From Holosporales bacterium (GTDB lineage: Bacteria > Pseudomonadota > Alphaproteobacteria > UBA3830 > JAIRMZ01): a stretch of DNA of 14,567 nt. The stretch is taken from contig JAIRST010000009.1 of NCBI GenBank assembly GCA_031255325.1, forward strand, positions 1 through 14,567. The letters run 5' to 3'. This document shows, piece by piece, positions 6,797 to 13,315 of the stretch. Position 1 is the stretch's first letter, and each line of letters starts with the position of its first letter. Both the position numbers and the translations under genes were made by a program. The notes under the pieces were generated by a model. It worked only from the letters and a program-made list of their open reading frames with translations, searched no databases and was not told where the DNA came from.

Positions 6797-8740
6797 ATGC
6801 AAAGGTTTATGAAACCATTTGAAGAATTTTCTCAGAAAGAGCTAGAAACAGAAGCTTTTAATCTCATTACAAGTGGGCAGATGTTTTTAGCTCACGATTT
6901 CGCCCGTAAAGGATTCGAAAAATTTCCAAAAAATCTCAGGCTGCAAGAAGCTTATGCTCTTGTTTTGCTGAAAACAGGAGCCGTACAAGAAGCAAAAACC
7001 TTAGTGCATCCGTTACTTGGAGAGATCATTAATGAAGGGGCTGTCAATGTTGAACGCTTAAGGGACAGCTCCTTAATTAAAACAGGAGAAAGCCGCACTT
7101 TAGCGGGCATCGGGCATATTTTTAAAGAAATATGGCACTATTCTCATACATGCCAAGATTTAGACATTGCACGCGAATTGTATTTAGAAAGTTTCAAAAA
7201 AGATCCTCAAACAACGACAGGCATGAATGCCGCGTGGCTTTCTTGGCTTACGGGAGACGAAGCGCAATCTGCGAAATTAGCAGAAGAAGTGTTAAAGCTT
7301 CTTCCTCCAGTGGGACTGAAAGCAAAATTTGCCGAGCTTATCGATCTTGCAGAAGCTGAGCTTCTTCTTGGACGCATTGACGATGCGTGCCGTATGTATG
7401 AAGAAGCGACGAAACAGAAGCTCGAAAGCTATGTTCCTATTGTTACGGCACGGCAACAATTGCTTTTTTTGCGTGATGCAGGATTCCGTGTGCCAGAGGC
7501 AGCGCTCGACGCCTTAAAACCTCCTGCTATAGCGGTTTTTACAGGTTATATGATTGATGCGCCACATTTGCCTGTTTCTATTTTTCCACCAGAACTTGAA
7601 GAGCCCGTCAAACAAGCAATTAACGAGAAGCTTGATGAAGTGGGCGCAACTATCGGCTATGCTTCCGCCGCTTGTGGAGCGGATTTATTGTTTATTGAAG
7701 CCATCTTAAAACGCGGAGGAGAGATCAATATCATCCTGCCTTTCGCTATCGAAGATTTCATTCAAACGAATGTCCGTCACGCAGGGCCACGTTGGGAAAA
7801 ACGTTTTGGACGAGCGTTACGAAATGCTCGCACGGTTAGTATCTCGGCTGAGGATCGTTATCTTGGGCATGATATGCTCTTTCGATTTTCCAACACCATT
7901 ATGCATGGTGCGGCTGTTATGCGTGGGCAATTCTTAACAAGTGAGCCGCATCTTATTGCCGTATGGGATTCTACAATACGTTCTATTCCTGGCGGTCCCT
8001 CCGATTTTATCGATGGATGGACCAATATTGAAACCTTGCACTTTATTGATCTCTCTGATATCCGGCCCTCTCGCGAGTTAAGCTCTGAGGCGGCAGAAAA
8101 GCTCAATGATATAAAAGCCTTTGCCTGTTATACACGCAAATATGATCCTCTTATTGCTCACGCTCCAGATCGCGTTATTAAGATGATGATGTTTTCCGAT
8201 CTATCGGGGTATAGCAAATTGCAAGATGAGCACATTCCAGCATTTTTGAACTTTTTACAAGAATTGCAGATTGCTATGGCGGAAATAGATCTACCTTTGG
8301 AATCCGTCAACACGTGGGGAGATGCGGTTTTTGCTGTTGGAAACACAGCATCAGTCCTCGCAGAGTTTGGGTTGCGCTATTGCGATATCGTTGAAACGTT
8401 AGGACGCAAATATCCAGAATTTCCCTTTCCTATCCGCGCCCGCATTTCGTTACATGCAGGTCCTGTGTACGAGGCAGAAGACCCTTTTATTAAAAGGAAA
8501 AATTATTATGGAGGACATATTAATAGAGCTGCACGACTTGAACCCGTAACGACTGTTGGTCAAGTGTATGCAACACAACAGTTTGTTTCAACATTTCACG
8601 CCGAACAAAATGGATTACGTCATGAGTTTGAACAAAAAGGACTACGCTTTCAAGAACGCTACGTAACGGAGTATGTAGGAATTGTGACCCTTGCTAAAAG
8701 CTTTGGGCACCAAGAAGTGTATCACTTGCGCCGGAAATAA
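6797..8740 (+). CDS. TPR-like / SLOG-like / class III nucleotidyl cyclase signalling protein
   Basis: This is a 647-residue cytoplasmic protein with no signal peptide or membrane helix. Residues 1-230 are alpha-helical and TPR-like, with Ala/Leu-rich repeats of about 34 residues. Residues 245-350 (VFTGYMID, then YASAACGADLLFIEA, then INIILPFAIEDF) look like a SLOG-type Rossmann nucleotide-binding domain. Residues 460-645 are a class III cyclase homology domain. It has metal aspartates Asp468 (FSDLSG) and Asp509 (WGDA), plus Asn576 and Arg580 in GGHINRAARLEP, matching the transition-state Asn/Arg pair. The two substrate-selecting positions, usually Lys and Asp in adenylate cyclases, are Asn505 and Gly573, so ATP/GTP preference cannot be predicted. 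The start is uncertain: ATG 6797 has a weak site and ATG 6809 has AAAGG three bases upstream. It stands alone, divergent from ftsE. Confidence 0.85.
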   Translation: MQRFMKPFEEFSQKELETEAFNLITSGQMFLAHDFARKGFEKFPKNLRLQEAYALVLLKTGAVQEAKTLVHPLLGEIINEGAVNVERLRDSSLIKTGESRTLAGIGHIFKEIWHYSHTCQDLDIARELYLESFKKDPQTTTGMNAAWLSWLTGDEAQSAKLAEEVLKLLPPVGLKAKFAELIDLAEAELLLGRIDDACRMYEEATKQKLESYVPIVTARQQLLFLRDAGFRVPEAALDALKPPAIAVFTGYMIDAPHLPVSIFPPELEEPVKQAINEKLDEVGATIGYASAACGADLLFIEAILKRGGEINIILPFAIEDFIQTNVRHAGPRWEKRFGRALRNARTVSISAEDRYLGHDMLFRFSNTIMHGAAVMRGQFLTSEPHLIAVWDSTIRSIPGGPSDFIDGWTNIETLHFIDLSDIRPSRELSSEAAEKLNDIKAFACYTRKYDPLIAHAPDRVIKMMMFSDLSGYSKLQDEHIPAFLNFLQELQIAMAEIDLPLESVNTWGDAVFAVGNTASVLAEFGLRYCDIVETLGRKYPEFPFPIRARISLHAGPVYEAEDPFIKRKNYYGGHINRAARLEPVTTVGQVYATQQFVSTFHAEQNGLRHEFEQKGLRFQERYVTEYVGIVTLAKSFGHQEVYHLRRK

Positions 8741-8868
8741 TCTGTTTTCTACTCATTAAGTATTACTATCAAAAACAGGGAAAAATTTTGAATAATTTTT
8801 AACTTTTTGTAAATACAAATGCTTTATAAATATAATATGTTGCTTTTTAAGTCGCTCATGTTTTTTTC

Positions 8869-9084
8869 CTAAAACATCATCACACCAATACTCATATGTC
8901 TAGGTGTTTCACAGTGTGTAGCCATGCAAGAAGATACAGATGGGTATATAGCGGCGTATATACAGGCACTTTTATACTCTTGCTCTAAAAGTGCTTGTTT
9001 ATGCGGATCTGGATTTTTTGGCATGGCTACACACTGTGAAACACCTAGACATACGAATACCGATAGAATAGTATTCTGTAACAT
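8869..9084 (-). CDS. Small putative secreted protein encoded within an inverted repeat
   Basis: This is a 71-codon frame of unrecognised family. The start looks genuine: AAGGA lies ten bases upstream of the ATG at 9084. The first 20 residues (MLQNTILSVFVCLGVSQCVA) form a hydrophobic, signal-peptide-like segment ending in a plausible A-x-A-like cleavage region, though the n-region lacks a positive charge. The remainder is polar, with three cysteines spaced C-x11-C-x4-C. A possible promoter upstream on the - strand is TTGACA (9156-9151) and TACAAT (9129-9124), with an over-long 21-bp spacer. Nearly the whole frame is a hairpin: codons 3-22 pair with the last 20 codons. It may therefore be a structured RNA whose frame is incidental, or a peptide whose mRNA is strongly folded. 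The opposite-strand frame 8924-9130 lacks comparable start signals. Confidence 0.45.
   Translation of the reverse strand: MLQNTILSVFVCLGVSQCVAMPKNPDPHKQALLEQEYKSACIYAAIYPSVSSCMATHCETPRHMSIGVMMF
8871..9077 (-). repeat. Long inverted repeat / predicted 57-bp RNA stem with inner hairpins
   Basis: A perfect 33-bp inverted repeat (8895-8927 with 9021-9053) extends outward imperfectly to 8871 and 9077. In the outer 24 positions there are 12 matches, 11 transitions and one transversion. Ten of the 11 transitions become G.U pairs in the - strand transcript. That strand can therefore pair 55 of 57 positions, while the + strand can pair about 46. The 93-nt interior holds two more perfect hairpins: GTATATA/TATATAC (8944-8950 with 8957-8963) and GCACTTTT/AAAAGTGC (8966-8973 with 8987-8994). 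No transposase gene or obvious target-site duplication is seen. Confidence 0.9.
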
Positions 9085-9353
9085 AATTTACTTTTCCTTA
9101 AATCTTTATGACAACTCATATTCATTGTAAGGACTACATCATTTTTTATATGTCAAGTCTTCCATTTTCGTTATTCATGCCCCCTGCAATCCCGCGAAAG
9201 CAATTCCACGTATCCTAACTCTGATTATCCTGTTTTGATAATAAATTTCACAATTTAAAAGGCTTAATACTTTGTTTTTTAAAAAGATTTAAAGGAAAAA
9301 GTTTAAATGTTTGTAAGAAGCGCGTAAATAGGATTTAGTATTTGTAGGTATTT

Positions 9354-9359
9354 AGGAGG
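9354..9359 (+). promoter_or_regulatory. Consensus Shine-Dalgarno deciding the symporter start
   Basis: A perfect AGGAGG sits six bases before the GTG at 9366. The TTG at 9360 directly abuts the site and cannot be the initiation codon, so translation should begin at the GTG. Confidence 0.8.
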
Positions 9360-9365
9360 TTGGGT

Positions 9366-10877
9366 GTGGACATAGACCTTATTATTGTTGGTGTATATTT
9401 AATTGCGGTCCTTGCTATCGGTGTATGGAGCGGGCGCAATATCGGCACGATGCGGGAATTTGCTGTAAGTAATAGAGGTGGCCTCCCTGTGAGAGCTCTG
9501 TTTGCAACAATAGTGGCGACGAATGTGGGAGGTGGTAATACTATAAGTCTTATAGAACAGGTATTTACCGATGGAATCGTTTTCCCAATTCTTCGTGTAA
9601 TGGAGGGATTAGGGCTATTATTTATTGCATTTTTTGTTGCTCCCCGTATGAAAAACTATCTTGGCTCGGCGATTAGTCCAGGAGGCTTAGCGCACTTATT
9701 TTTTGGCAGAAGAGGTGAGGTTATCGCAGGTGTAGCTGGTGTGTTTTTAACCATCGGATGTGTTGCAGGACAAGTCAATATGGTGGGGCTCCTTTTTCAT
9801 GACTTTTTAGGCATTTCCTCTGTGTACGGTTCTTTAATTGGATGTGGCATTTTTATCCTTTATTCCGCTTTTGGAGGAATACGTGCTGTTGCCATAACAG
9901 ATCTCATCCAGCTCATAATTATATTAGTTGTCTTGCCGATAGTAGCCTACCTTGTGATTTCAAGCGTCGGAGGTGTTGATGCGGTTTGTGCTTCTATTCC
10001 GGAAAACCATATGAGCCTTTCCAGAATTGCAGATTATCCGTGGAAATATGGCCCTCTCTTTTTACTTTTCTCAATGCCTTTATTTGAGCCCGTGACAATA
10101 CAGCGTTTACTCATGGGGAGGGATATAGGTCAATTAAAAAAGGCATTTTGTTGGAGTGGTTTAACAATTGCTATAGCTATGGTGATTATTACATGCATTG
10201 GTCTGGGGGCAGTGGCTTTAGATGCGCAAATAGCTCCCTCTTCAGCAATGTCGAATATCATCGATAAAGTTATTCCTATTGGTTTTAAAGGAATTGTCGT
10301 TGCGGCGCTCGTTGCTGTTTTTCAATCAACAGCCGACTCTTACCTAAACATTGGCGGTATTATGTTGGTATGTGACATTGTTTCTCCTTGTTTAAAGCGT
10401 TCTCTAACAGATCTGCAAATGCTCAAATATGCACGTTACGCAACTTTTGGACTTGGTTTATTTGCCGTTTTATTTGCTCTTACATTTGAAGGGATGTCCC
10501 CCATGAATATCATAGTGTCGACTGATGGATTTTGGTTTGATATAGTCCTTATTCCTTTGCTGGTGAGTGTTATGGGGTATAAAGGAAGCATACAAGCTTT
10601 TACGTGGACAGCGGTTGTAGGGAGCTTTACTTTAATGAGTTGGCTGATATTTGGATTGGAAAAGCGGTTAGGAGGTGTGGGTGGTTTCTTTCCAACGATG
10701 ATTATTAGTCTCCTTATGTTCTTTGGGGTTAGCGAATATGGCAAGCGGCATGGGGTTTTTGAACGTGAGGAACAAGCGCGTCAAGAAAAGCGCAAGAGAA
10801 TCTTAAGAGACATGGAAAAAGCTCATAGCCAAGGCGAGGTCTATCTTAAAAAAGACGACTGGATACCGTCAAAGTAG
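9366..10877 (+). CDS. Sodium:solute symporter family (SSS) transporter
   Basis: This is an inner-membrane Na+-coupled uptake carrier of 503 residues with about 13 helices (LeuT fold). Family marks are the broken first helix region with ATNVGGGNTIS (about 51-61), the conserved YSAFGGIRAVAITDLIQ segment (about 166-182) and STADSYLN (321-328), the helix-8 motif that carries Na2-site serines. A hydrophilic basic tail (about residues 458-503, RQEKRKRILRDMEK) follows the last helix. The substrate is unknown; proline, pantothenate and sugars are all found in this family. It is a single-gene unit with a strong ribosome-binding site and a downstream hairpin terminator. The upstream 280 bp hold the small inverted motif ATTATC/GATAAT (9224-9229 with 9237-9242), which could be an operator. 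Confidence 0.9.
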   Translation: MDIDLIIVGVYLIAVLAIGVWSGRNIGTMREFAVSNRGGLPVRALFATIVATNVGGGNTISLIEQVFTDGIVFPILRVMEGLGLLFIAFFVAPRMKNYLGSAISPGGLAHLFFGRRGEVIAGVAGVFLTIGCVAGQVNMVGLLFHDFLGISSVYGSLIGCGIFILYSAFGGIRAVAITDLIQLIIILVVLPIVAYLVISSVGGVDAVCASIPENHMSLSRIADYPWKYGPLFLLFSMPLFEPVTIQRLLMGRDIGQLKKAFCWSGLTIAIAMVIITCIGLGAVALDAQIAPSSAMSNIIDKVIPIGFKGIVVAALVAVFQSTADSYLNIGGIMLVCDIVSPCLKRSLTDLQMLKYARYATFGLGLFAVLFALTFEGMSPMNIIVSTDGFWFDIVLIPLLVSVMGYKGSIQAFTWTAVVGSFTLMSWLIFGLEKRLGGVGGFFPTMIISLLMFFGVSEYGKRHGVFEREEQARQEKRKRILRDMEKAHSQGEVYLKKDDWIPSK

Positions 10878-10890
10878 GCTATTGGATTGA

Positions 10891-10951
10891 TGGCACGTCT
10901 AGGAAGAGTTAACAGTACGCGACTTTCTCCTGTTCAGGCGTGCCAATTTTT
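10891..10951 (+). terminator. Rho-independent-type terminator after the symporter gene
   Basis: A perfect 7-bp closing stem TGGCACG (10891-10897) with CGTGCCA (10939-10945) encloses a second stem, AGGA plus AGAGTT pairing with the stretch ending TCTCCT. It is followed by A and TTTTT (10947-10951). It begins 13 bases after the symporter stop. The T-run is short but the stem is strong. Confidence 0.55.
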
Positions 10952-11042
10952 ATACAGAAAATTTGATGAACGTATCATCATTAGCGTCGTTATTCCCAGT
11001 TAAGTTTAGAGGAGATTATCCGCAAGGCAGGATTTTCGGCCA

Positions 11043-11075
11043 GCTATTTAAGCGGCTTTAGCTTTTTTCTTTTTT
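11043..11075 (+). terminator. Terminator-like hairpin with long T-rich tail
   Basis: GCTA (11043-11046) pairs with TAGC (11059-11062) and AAG with CTT inside, with a 3-nt bulge. TTTTTT-C-TTTTTT follows immediately. No gene directly upstream explains it, so it may back up the symporter terminator or end an unseen small RNA. Confidence 0.35.
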
Positions 11076-11248
11076 CGCTAACGGCATTGATATGTTTGAA
11101 AGAAAAATATAGAAAAATTTTTCTTACGTAACTATCTTTACAAATGCCTTCTGTTCAAGAAGCAATAGGAGGATAATGGCGCGTAGAGTCAAAAGCGGAA
11201 GCATATAGCGTCTCTAAGCGGTCAGTCCACGCACCAAAAGTTTAGGGG

Positions 11249-11403
11249 CTAACACTTAATATCGGATTTTACGTCCTTTACTGTCTATTTTCCTTCATAT
11301 CAAAATATAAAATGCAAAAATTACATTACTGTTTAATAATAATATATCCTTACACTTTTAGAAATTTCCCTTCAATCATTCTGAAACCCGATATAAGTGT
11401 TAG
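11249..11403. repeat. MITE-like element with terminal inverted repeats
   Basis: CTAACACTTAATATCGG (11249-11265) recurs inverted at 11388-11403 with a single-base indel. Similarity continues a further six or seven bases inward through transitions (GATTTTA versus GGTTTCA). The 122-bp interior is very A/T-rich and has no reading frame. Size, terminal repeats and lack of coding fit a non-autonomous transposon remnant; no clear target duplication is seen. It ends nine bases after the fliE stop, so it could also affect the fliE 3' end. Confidence 0.5.
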
Positions 11404-11412
11404 TCTCACAGT

Positions 11413-11709
11413 TTATAAAGGCATGTGAGCAATCTTATCGTATGCTTCTTGCGCTTTTGCAAAAACTGTCGTCATTTTTTGGAGTTCAATCTCTGCATCC
11501 GTCAAAGCGGTCACAAACTGCAGTTTGTTTATCCCTGGATCGATAGTAGCTTGGATAATTAAATTTTCCGCCTGCGTTATTCGTTCACGCGGAGTCGTCC
11601 AAAGCTCTTCTTTCAAAACATCTGCAAAAGAAATCCCTGTGGATTCTTTCTTGACTGGATTTGCCATAGTCCCGATCCTAAAACGATTTGTTATAGAATG
11701 TACCTTCAT
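11413..11709 (-). CDS. fliE: Flagellar hook-basal body protein FliE
   Basis: FliE is a small periplasmic adaptor joining the MS ring to the proximal rod. The 98-residue protein shows the family layout: a variable N-terminus, SFADVLKEEL (27-36), a central amphipathic helix, and the diagnostic C-terminus AEIELQKMTTVFAKAQEAYDKIAHMPL, ending in the AY-x-x-I-x-x-M-P pattern. There is no signal peptide, as expected for a type III-exported protein. GGGAG lies eight bases before the ATG at 11709, supporting this start over the internal Met15. It is the last gene of the flgB-flgC-fliE run, separated from flgC by 162 bp with no evident gene, which is unusually loose for this trio. Confidence 0.87.
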   Translation of the reverse strand: MKVHSITNRFRIGTMANPVKKESTGISFADVLKEELWTTPRERITQAENLIIQATIDPGINKLQFVTALTDAEIELQKMTTVFAKAQEAYDKIAHMPL

Positions 11710-11871
11710 TTGTTTTCTCCCAATATTAGACTTTTCTTTAATTCTCTTTTTATCTAATGTTTTGTTGTTAAATGACTGCCCAAATTCTTCAGCGCATCAA
11801 ATATGTCACAATTCCGTACACCATTTCTCTAAAGAATTCTTAAATACCATCAGTTTCTCAGAAATCCATTT

Positions 11872-12330
11872 TTATGCCCTCAACAAATCAACAATTTTTT
11901 TATCTAAATCAATACTCGCTTCGTAAGCTTTTAGACATGCAGAAAAAGACTGATCTGCTTGCCGCAAGTCAACCATTTCAGTCAGTGGATTAACATTTGT
12001 CAATTTTATAAATCCTTTTTCATCAGCAGCTGGATCTAATGGGCTGTGTTCTCGCCGAAAATCCGAAAGATCTTGAATAATCTTTTTTACAAGTACTTGA
12101 CCTGTAGCATTGTCATGCGCAAAAACAGCCATCCTTCTTCTATAGGGGTCTGAATCCCGATCTGGAGCCGTTGTGTGCACATTAGCCAGATTTTCCGAGA
12201 TAACTTGCAAGCGTGTTGTTTGCGCATCCATTCCGGAAGCAGCAGTCCTCTTCGCCCGCAACAAAGGATCATGCGTCATACGAGAAGCATAAGAAGAAAA
12301 TTTGGGAATAGGGAGTATGGTTGTCATCAT
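11872..12330 (-). CDS. flgC: Flagellar basal-body rod protein FlgC
   Basis: FlgC is a proximal rod subunit exported by the flagellar type III apparatus. The 152-residue protein carries the rod-protein N-terminal motif SGMDAQTTRLQVISENLANV (32-51), the family's DPYRRR (61-66) and the typical DEKGFIKLTNVNPLTEMVDL (103-122) near the C-terminus. About 20 extra residues precede the usual start of FlgC, so the N-terminus is longer than in most relatives. The flgB stop and flgC start overlap as TAATGATG. The second ATG (12327) is better spaced from AGAGG (five bases) than the first, and either may be used. Confidence 0.92.
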   Translation of the reverse strand: MMTTILPIPKFSSYASRMTHDPLLRAKRTAASGMDAQTTRLQVISENLANVHTTAPDRDSDPYRRRMAVFAHDNATGQVLVKKIIQDLSDFRREHSPLDPAADEKGFIKLTNVNPLTEMVDLRQADQSFSACLKAYEASIDLDKKIVDLLRA

Positions 12331-12719
12331 TACCTCTTAAGAACAACTTTATGTAAATCAATGAATTTTTTAAATGAATTTAACATGAGCGTATTTTCCA
12401 TGTATGCTTCTTGTAATTTAAGAAGTTGCTCATTGATGTTGATATGTCCATTAAGCCGCGTCGCCTCGATATCTTTAACACGCTCGAATGTTGTGCCAAT
12501 AGAGGCGCTATTCCGATGATCGTGATGCGTTGTGGTTAAAGTAAGCGCGCCTTTCCGTGTTTCTGATATTTTGGCAATATCCATAGCCATATATTCTGGC
12601 GTATTTAAGTTGGCGAGATTTTCGTTAATAACGCCAACGCGGGCATTATCCCATTCTGTTCTCTTTAAAAGAGATTGAAACATTGGAGTATTTAAGACAC
12701 TATGATAAGAAAAACTCAT
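12330..12719 (-). CDS. flgB: Flagellar basal-body rod protein FlgB
   Basis: FlgB is a proximal rod subunit. The 129-residue protein has the conserved INENLANLNTPEYMAMDI block (31-48) and the C-terminal helical region NEQLLKLQEAYMENTLMLNSF, resembling the FlgB pattern in which the last helix packs in the rod. It is the first gene of the - strand flgB-flgC-fliE unit, diverging from csrA. The ribosome-binding site before the ATG at 12719 is weak (AAGAG, more than ten bases upstream), so translation may depend on other signals or be regulated. Confidence 0.88.
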   Translation of the reverse strand: MSFSYHSVLNTPMFQSLLKRTEWDNARVGVINENLANLNTPEYMAMDIAKISETRKGALTLTTTHHDHRNSASIGTTFERVKDIEATRLNGHININEQLLKLQEAYMENTLMLNSFKKFIDLHKVVLKR

Positions 12720-12737
12720 TTTATATTAATTCTCTTT

Positions 12738-12771
12738 TTATTTATCGCAACTATTCACAAGCAATAAATAA
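12738..12771. promoter_or_regulatory. Imperfect palindrome in the flgB-csrA divergent region
   Basis: TTATTTATCGC (12738-12748) and GCAATAAATAA (12761-12771) form an 11-bp inverted repeat with one mismatch and a 12-nt centre. It overlaps the candidate csrA promoter and lies 19-52 bases before flgB. It could be a DNA operator for both directions, or a hairpin in the flgB leader, since the mismatch is a G.U pair in - strand RNA. Confidence 0.4.
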
Positions 12772-12782
12772 TAGAGTACACT
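12754..12782 (+). promoter_or_regulatory. Candidate sigma70-type promoter for csrA
   Basis: TTCACA (12754-12759) and TACACT (12777-12782) are separated by exactly 17 bp. Start of transcription near 12789 would leave a leader of about 20 nt containing the AAGGA site. Confidence 0.45.
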
Positions 12783-12807
12783 TAATAAAGGGTTAAGAAA
12801 GGACATT

Positions 12808-13056
12808 ATGCTTTATCTTTCTCGGAAGTCCGGTCAATCCATTGTTATTAATGGAGATATCGAAGTAATCGTTTCTGAAATACAGGGTGGACGTGTAAAA
12901 ATTGGAATTCAATCTCCGAAAGACTATATCATCTGGCGCAGAGAAATCTTCGATACAGTTAAAAACCAAAACAAAAAAGCTCAAGAAATAGAACAGCTTT
13001 TAGAAGCTGTTTGTACTCAAACAAAAGACGCTCCTGAAACACCTAAAAGTGTCTAA
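12808..13056 (+). CDS. csrA: Carbon storage regulator CsrA (RNA-binding translational regulator)
   Basis: CsrA is a dimeric RNA-binding protein that recognises GGA in leader hairpins and usually blocks translation. The 82-residue protein has the whole core: MLYLSRKSGQSI (1-12), the DIEVIV strand, GGRVKIGIQSPKDY (27-40) and WRREIF (43-48) with the RNA-contacting Arg44. The C-terminal extension after residue 55 (polar, Gln/Lys/Glu-rich) makes it longer than the 61-residue E. coli protein. AAGGA lies four bases before the ATG and itself contains GGA, so autoregulation is possible. It sits between two flagellar units, in line with a role in controlling flagellar mRNAs. Confidence 0.93.
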   Translation: MLYLSRKSGQSIVINGDIEVIVSEIQGGRVKIGIQSPKDYIIWRREIFDTVKNQNKKAQEIEQLLEAVCTQTKDAPETPKSV

Positions 13057-13132
13057 GTTTCTGAGTGTATACTTTTCGAGTGTGCAAAACCTTTTAAAGA
13101 GTCTGTTCTTTTTAGGATAAATAAGCTTTTGA

Positions 13133-13154
13133 AGCCCTCTTCCTAAAGAGGGCT
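13133..13154. other. Perfect 9-bp hairpin downstream of csrA
   Basis: AGCCCTCTT (13133-13141) pairs with AAGAGGGCT (13146-13154) around a CCTA loop, 77 bases after the csrA stop. Neither strand continues into a U-tract, so it is not a classical terminator. It may protect the csrA 3' end. On the - strand the loop reads TAGG followed by A, placing a GGA near the apex. Confidence 0.6.
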
Positions 13155-13200
13155 GTCGGTATAAACTTTCGCCTTGAAAGAGACGATTGCTTATGATGGC

Positions 13201-13229
13201 TTGTGAAAAACTGGAACGGGTTTTATCTT
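13201..13229 (+). promoter_or_regulatory. Candidate promoter for fliO-fliP
   Basis: TTGTGA (13201-13206) and TATCTT (13224-13229) are 17 bp apart, about 87 bases before the fliO start. The match is moderate; no flagellar sigma-28 or sigma-54 consensus was seen. Confidence 0.3.
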
Positions 13230-13315
13230 ACAATAGAATAAGCAAGAGCTTTTAAAAGAATTGAGGGCGTTTAAGTCATAGGAAGCGTTCTCGGTTGCTA
13301 TTAAGATGGAGTGTC

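Larger units (their letters stand above)
10878..11412. other. 535-bp non-coding interval, possibly decayed
   Basis: Between the symporter and fliE there is no credible full-length gene. It holds, in order, the symporter terminator, a second hairpin with a T-rich tail, and an inverted-repeat element. Small frames exist but are unconvincing. One is a 37-codon frame at 10890-11003 without a ribosome-binding site, which runs through the terminator. The other is a 10-codon frame at 11176-11208, with AGGAGG only three bases before its ATG. Short frames broken by stops are what a decayed gene would leave, but I recognise no parent. Confidence 0.5.

Noticed and set aside
8741..8830. Possible terminator CTGTTTT...AAAACAG after the cyclase gene
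   Set aside because: The loop exceeds 20 nt and the following U-runs are interrupted, so it is not convincing enough to list.
8924..9130. 68-codon + strand frame across the inverted repeat
   Set aside because: It shares a ten-residue stretch with the opposite-strand frame only because the DNA is an inverted repeat, and it has no ribosome-binding site or signal peptide. The - strand frame is better supported.
11176..11208. 10-codon frame after a perfect AGGAGG
   Set aside because: The spacing is only three bases and the peptide has no recognisable character. It is kept only as a note on the non-coding interval.
11525..11926. 133-codon + strand frame opposite fliE and the fliE-flgC gap
   Set aside because: It is the shadow of fliE and the flgC end, with no start signals and no family resemblance.
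12720..12750. Sigma-28-like GCGATAA upstream of flgB
   Set aside because: It differs from the -10 consensus at two positions and has no matching -35 box at the required distance.
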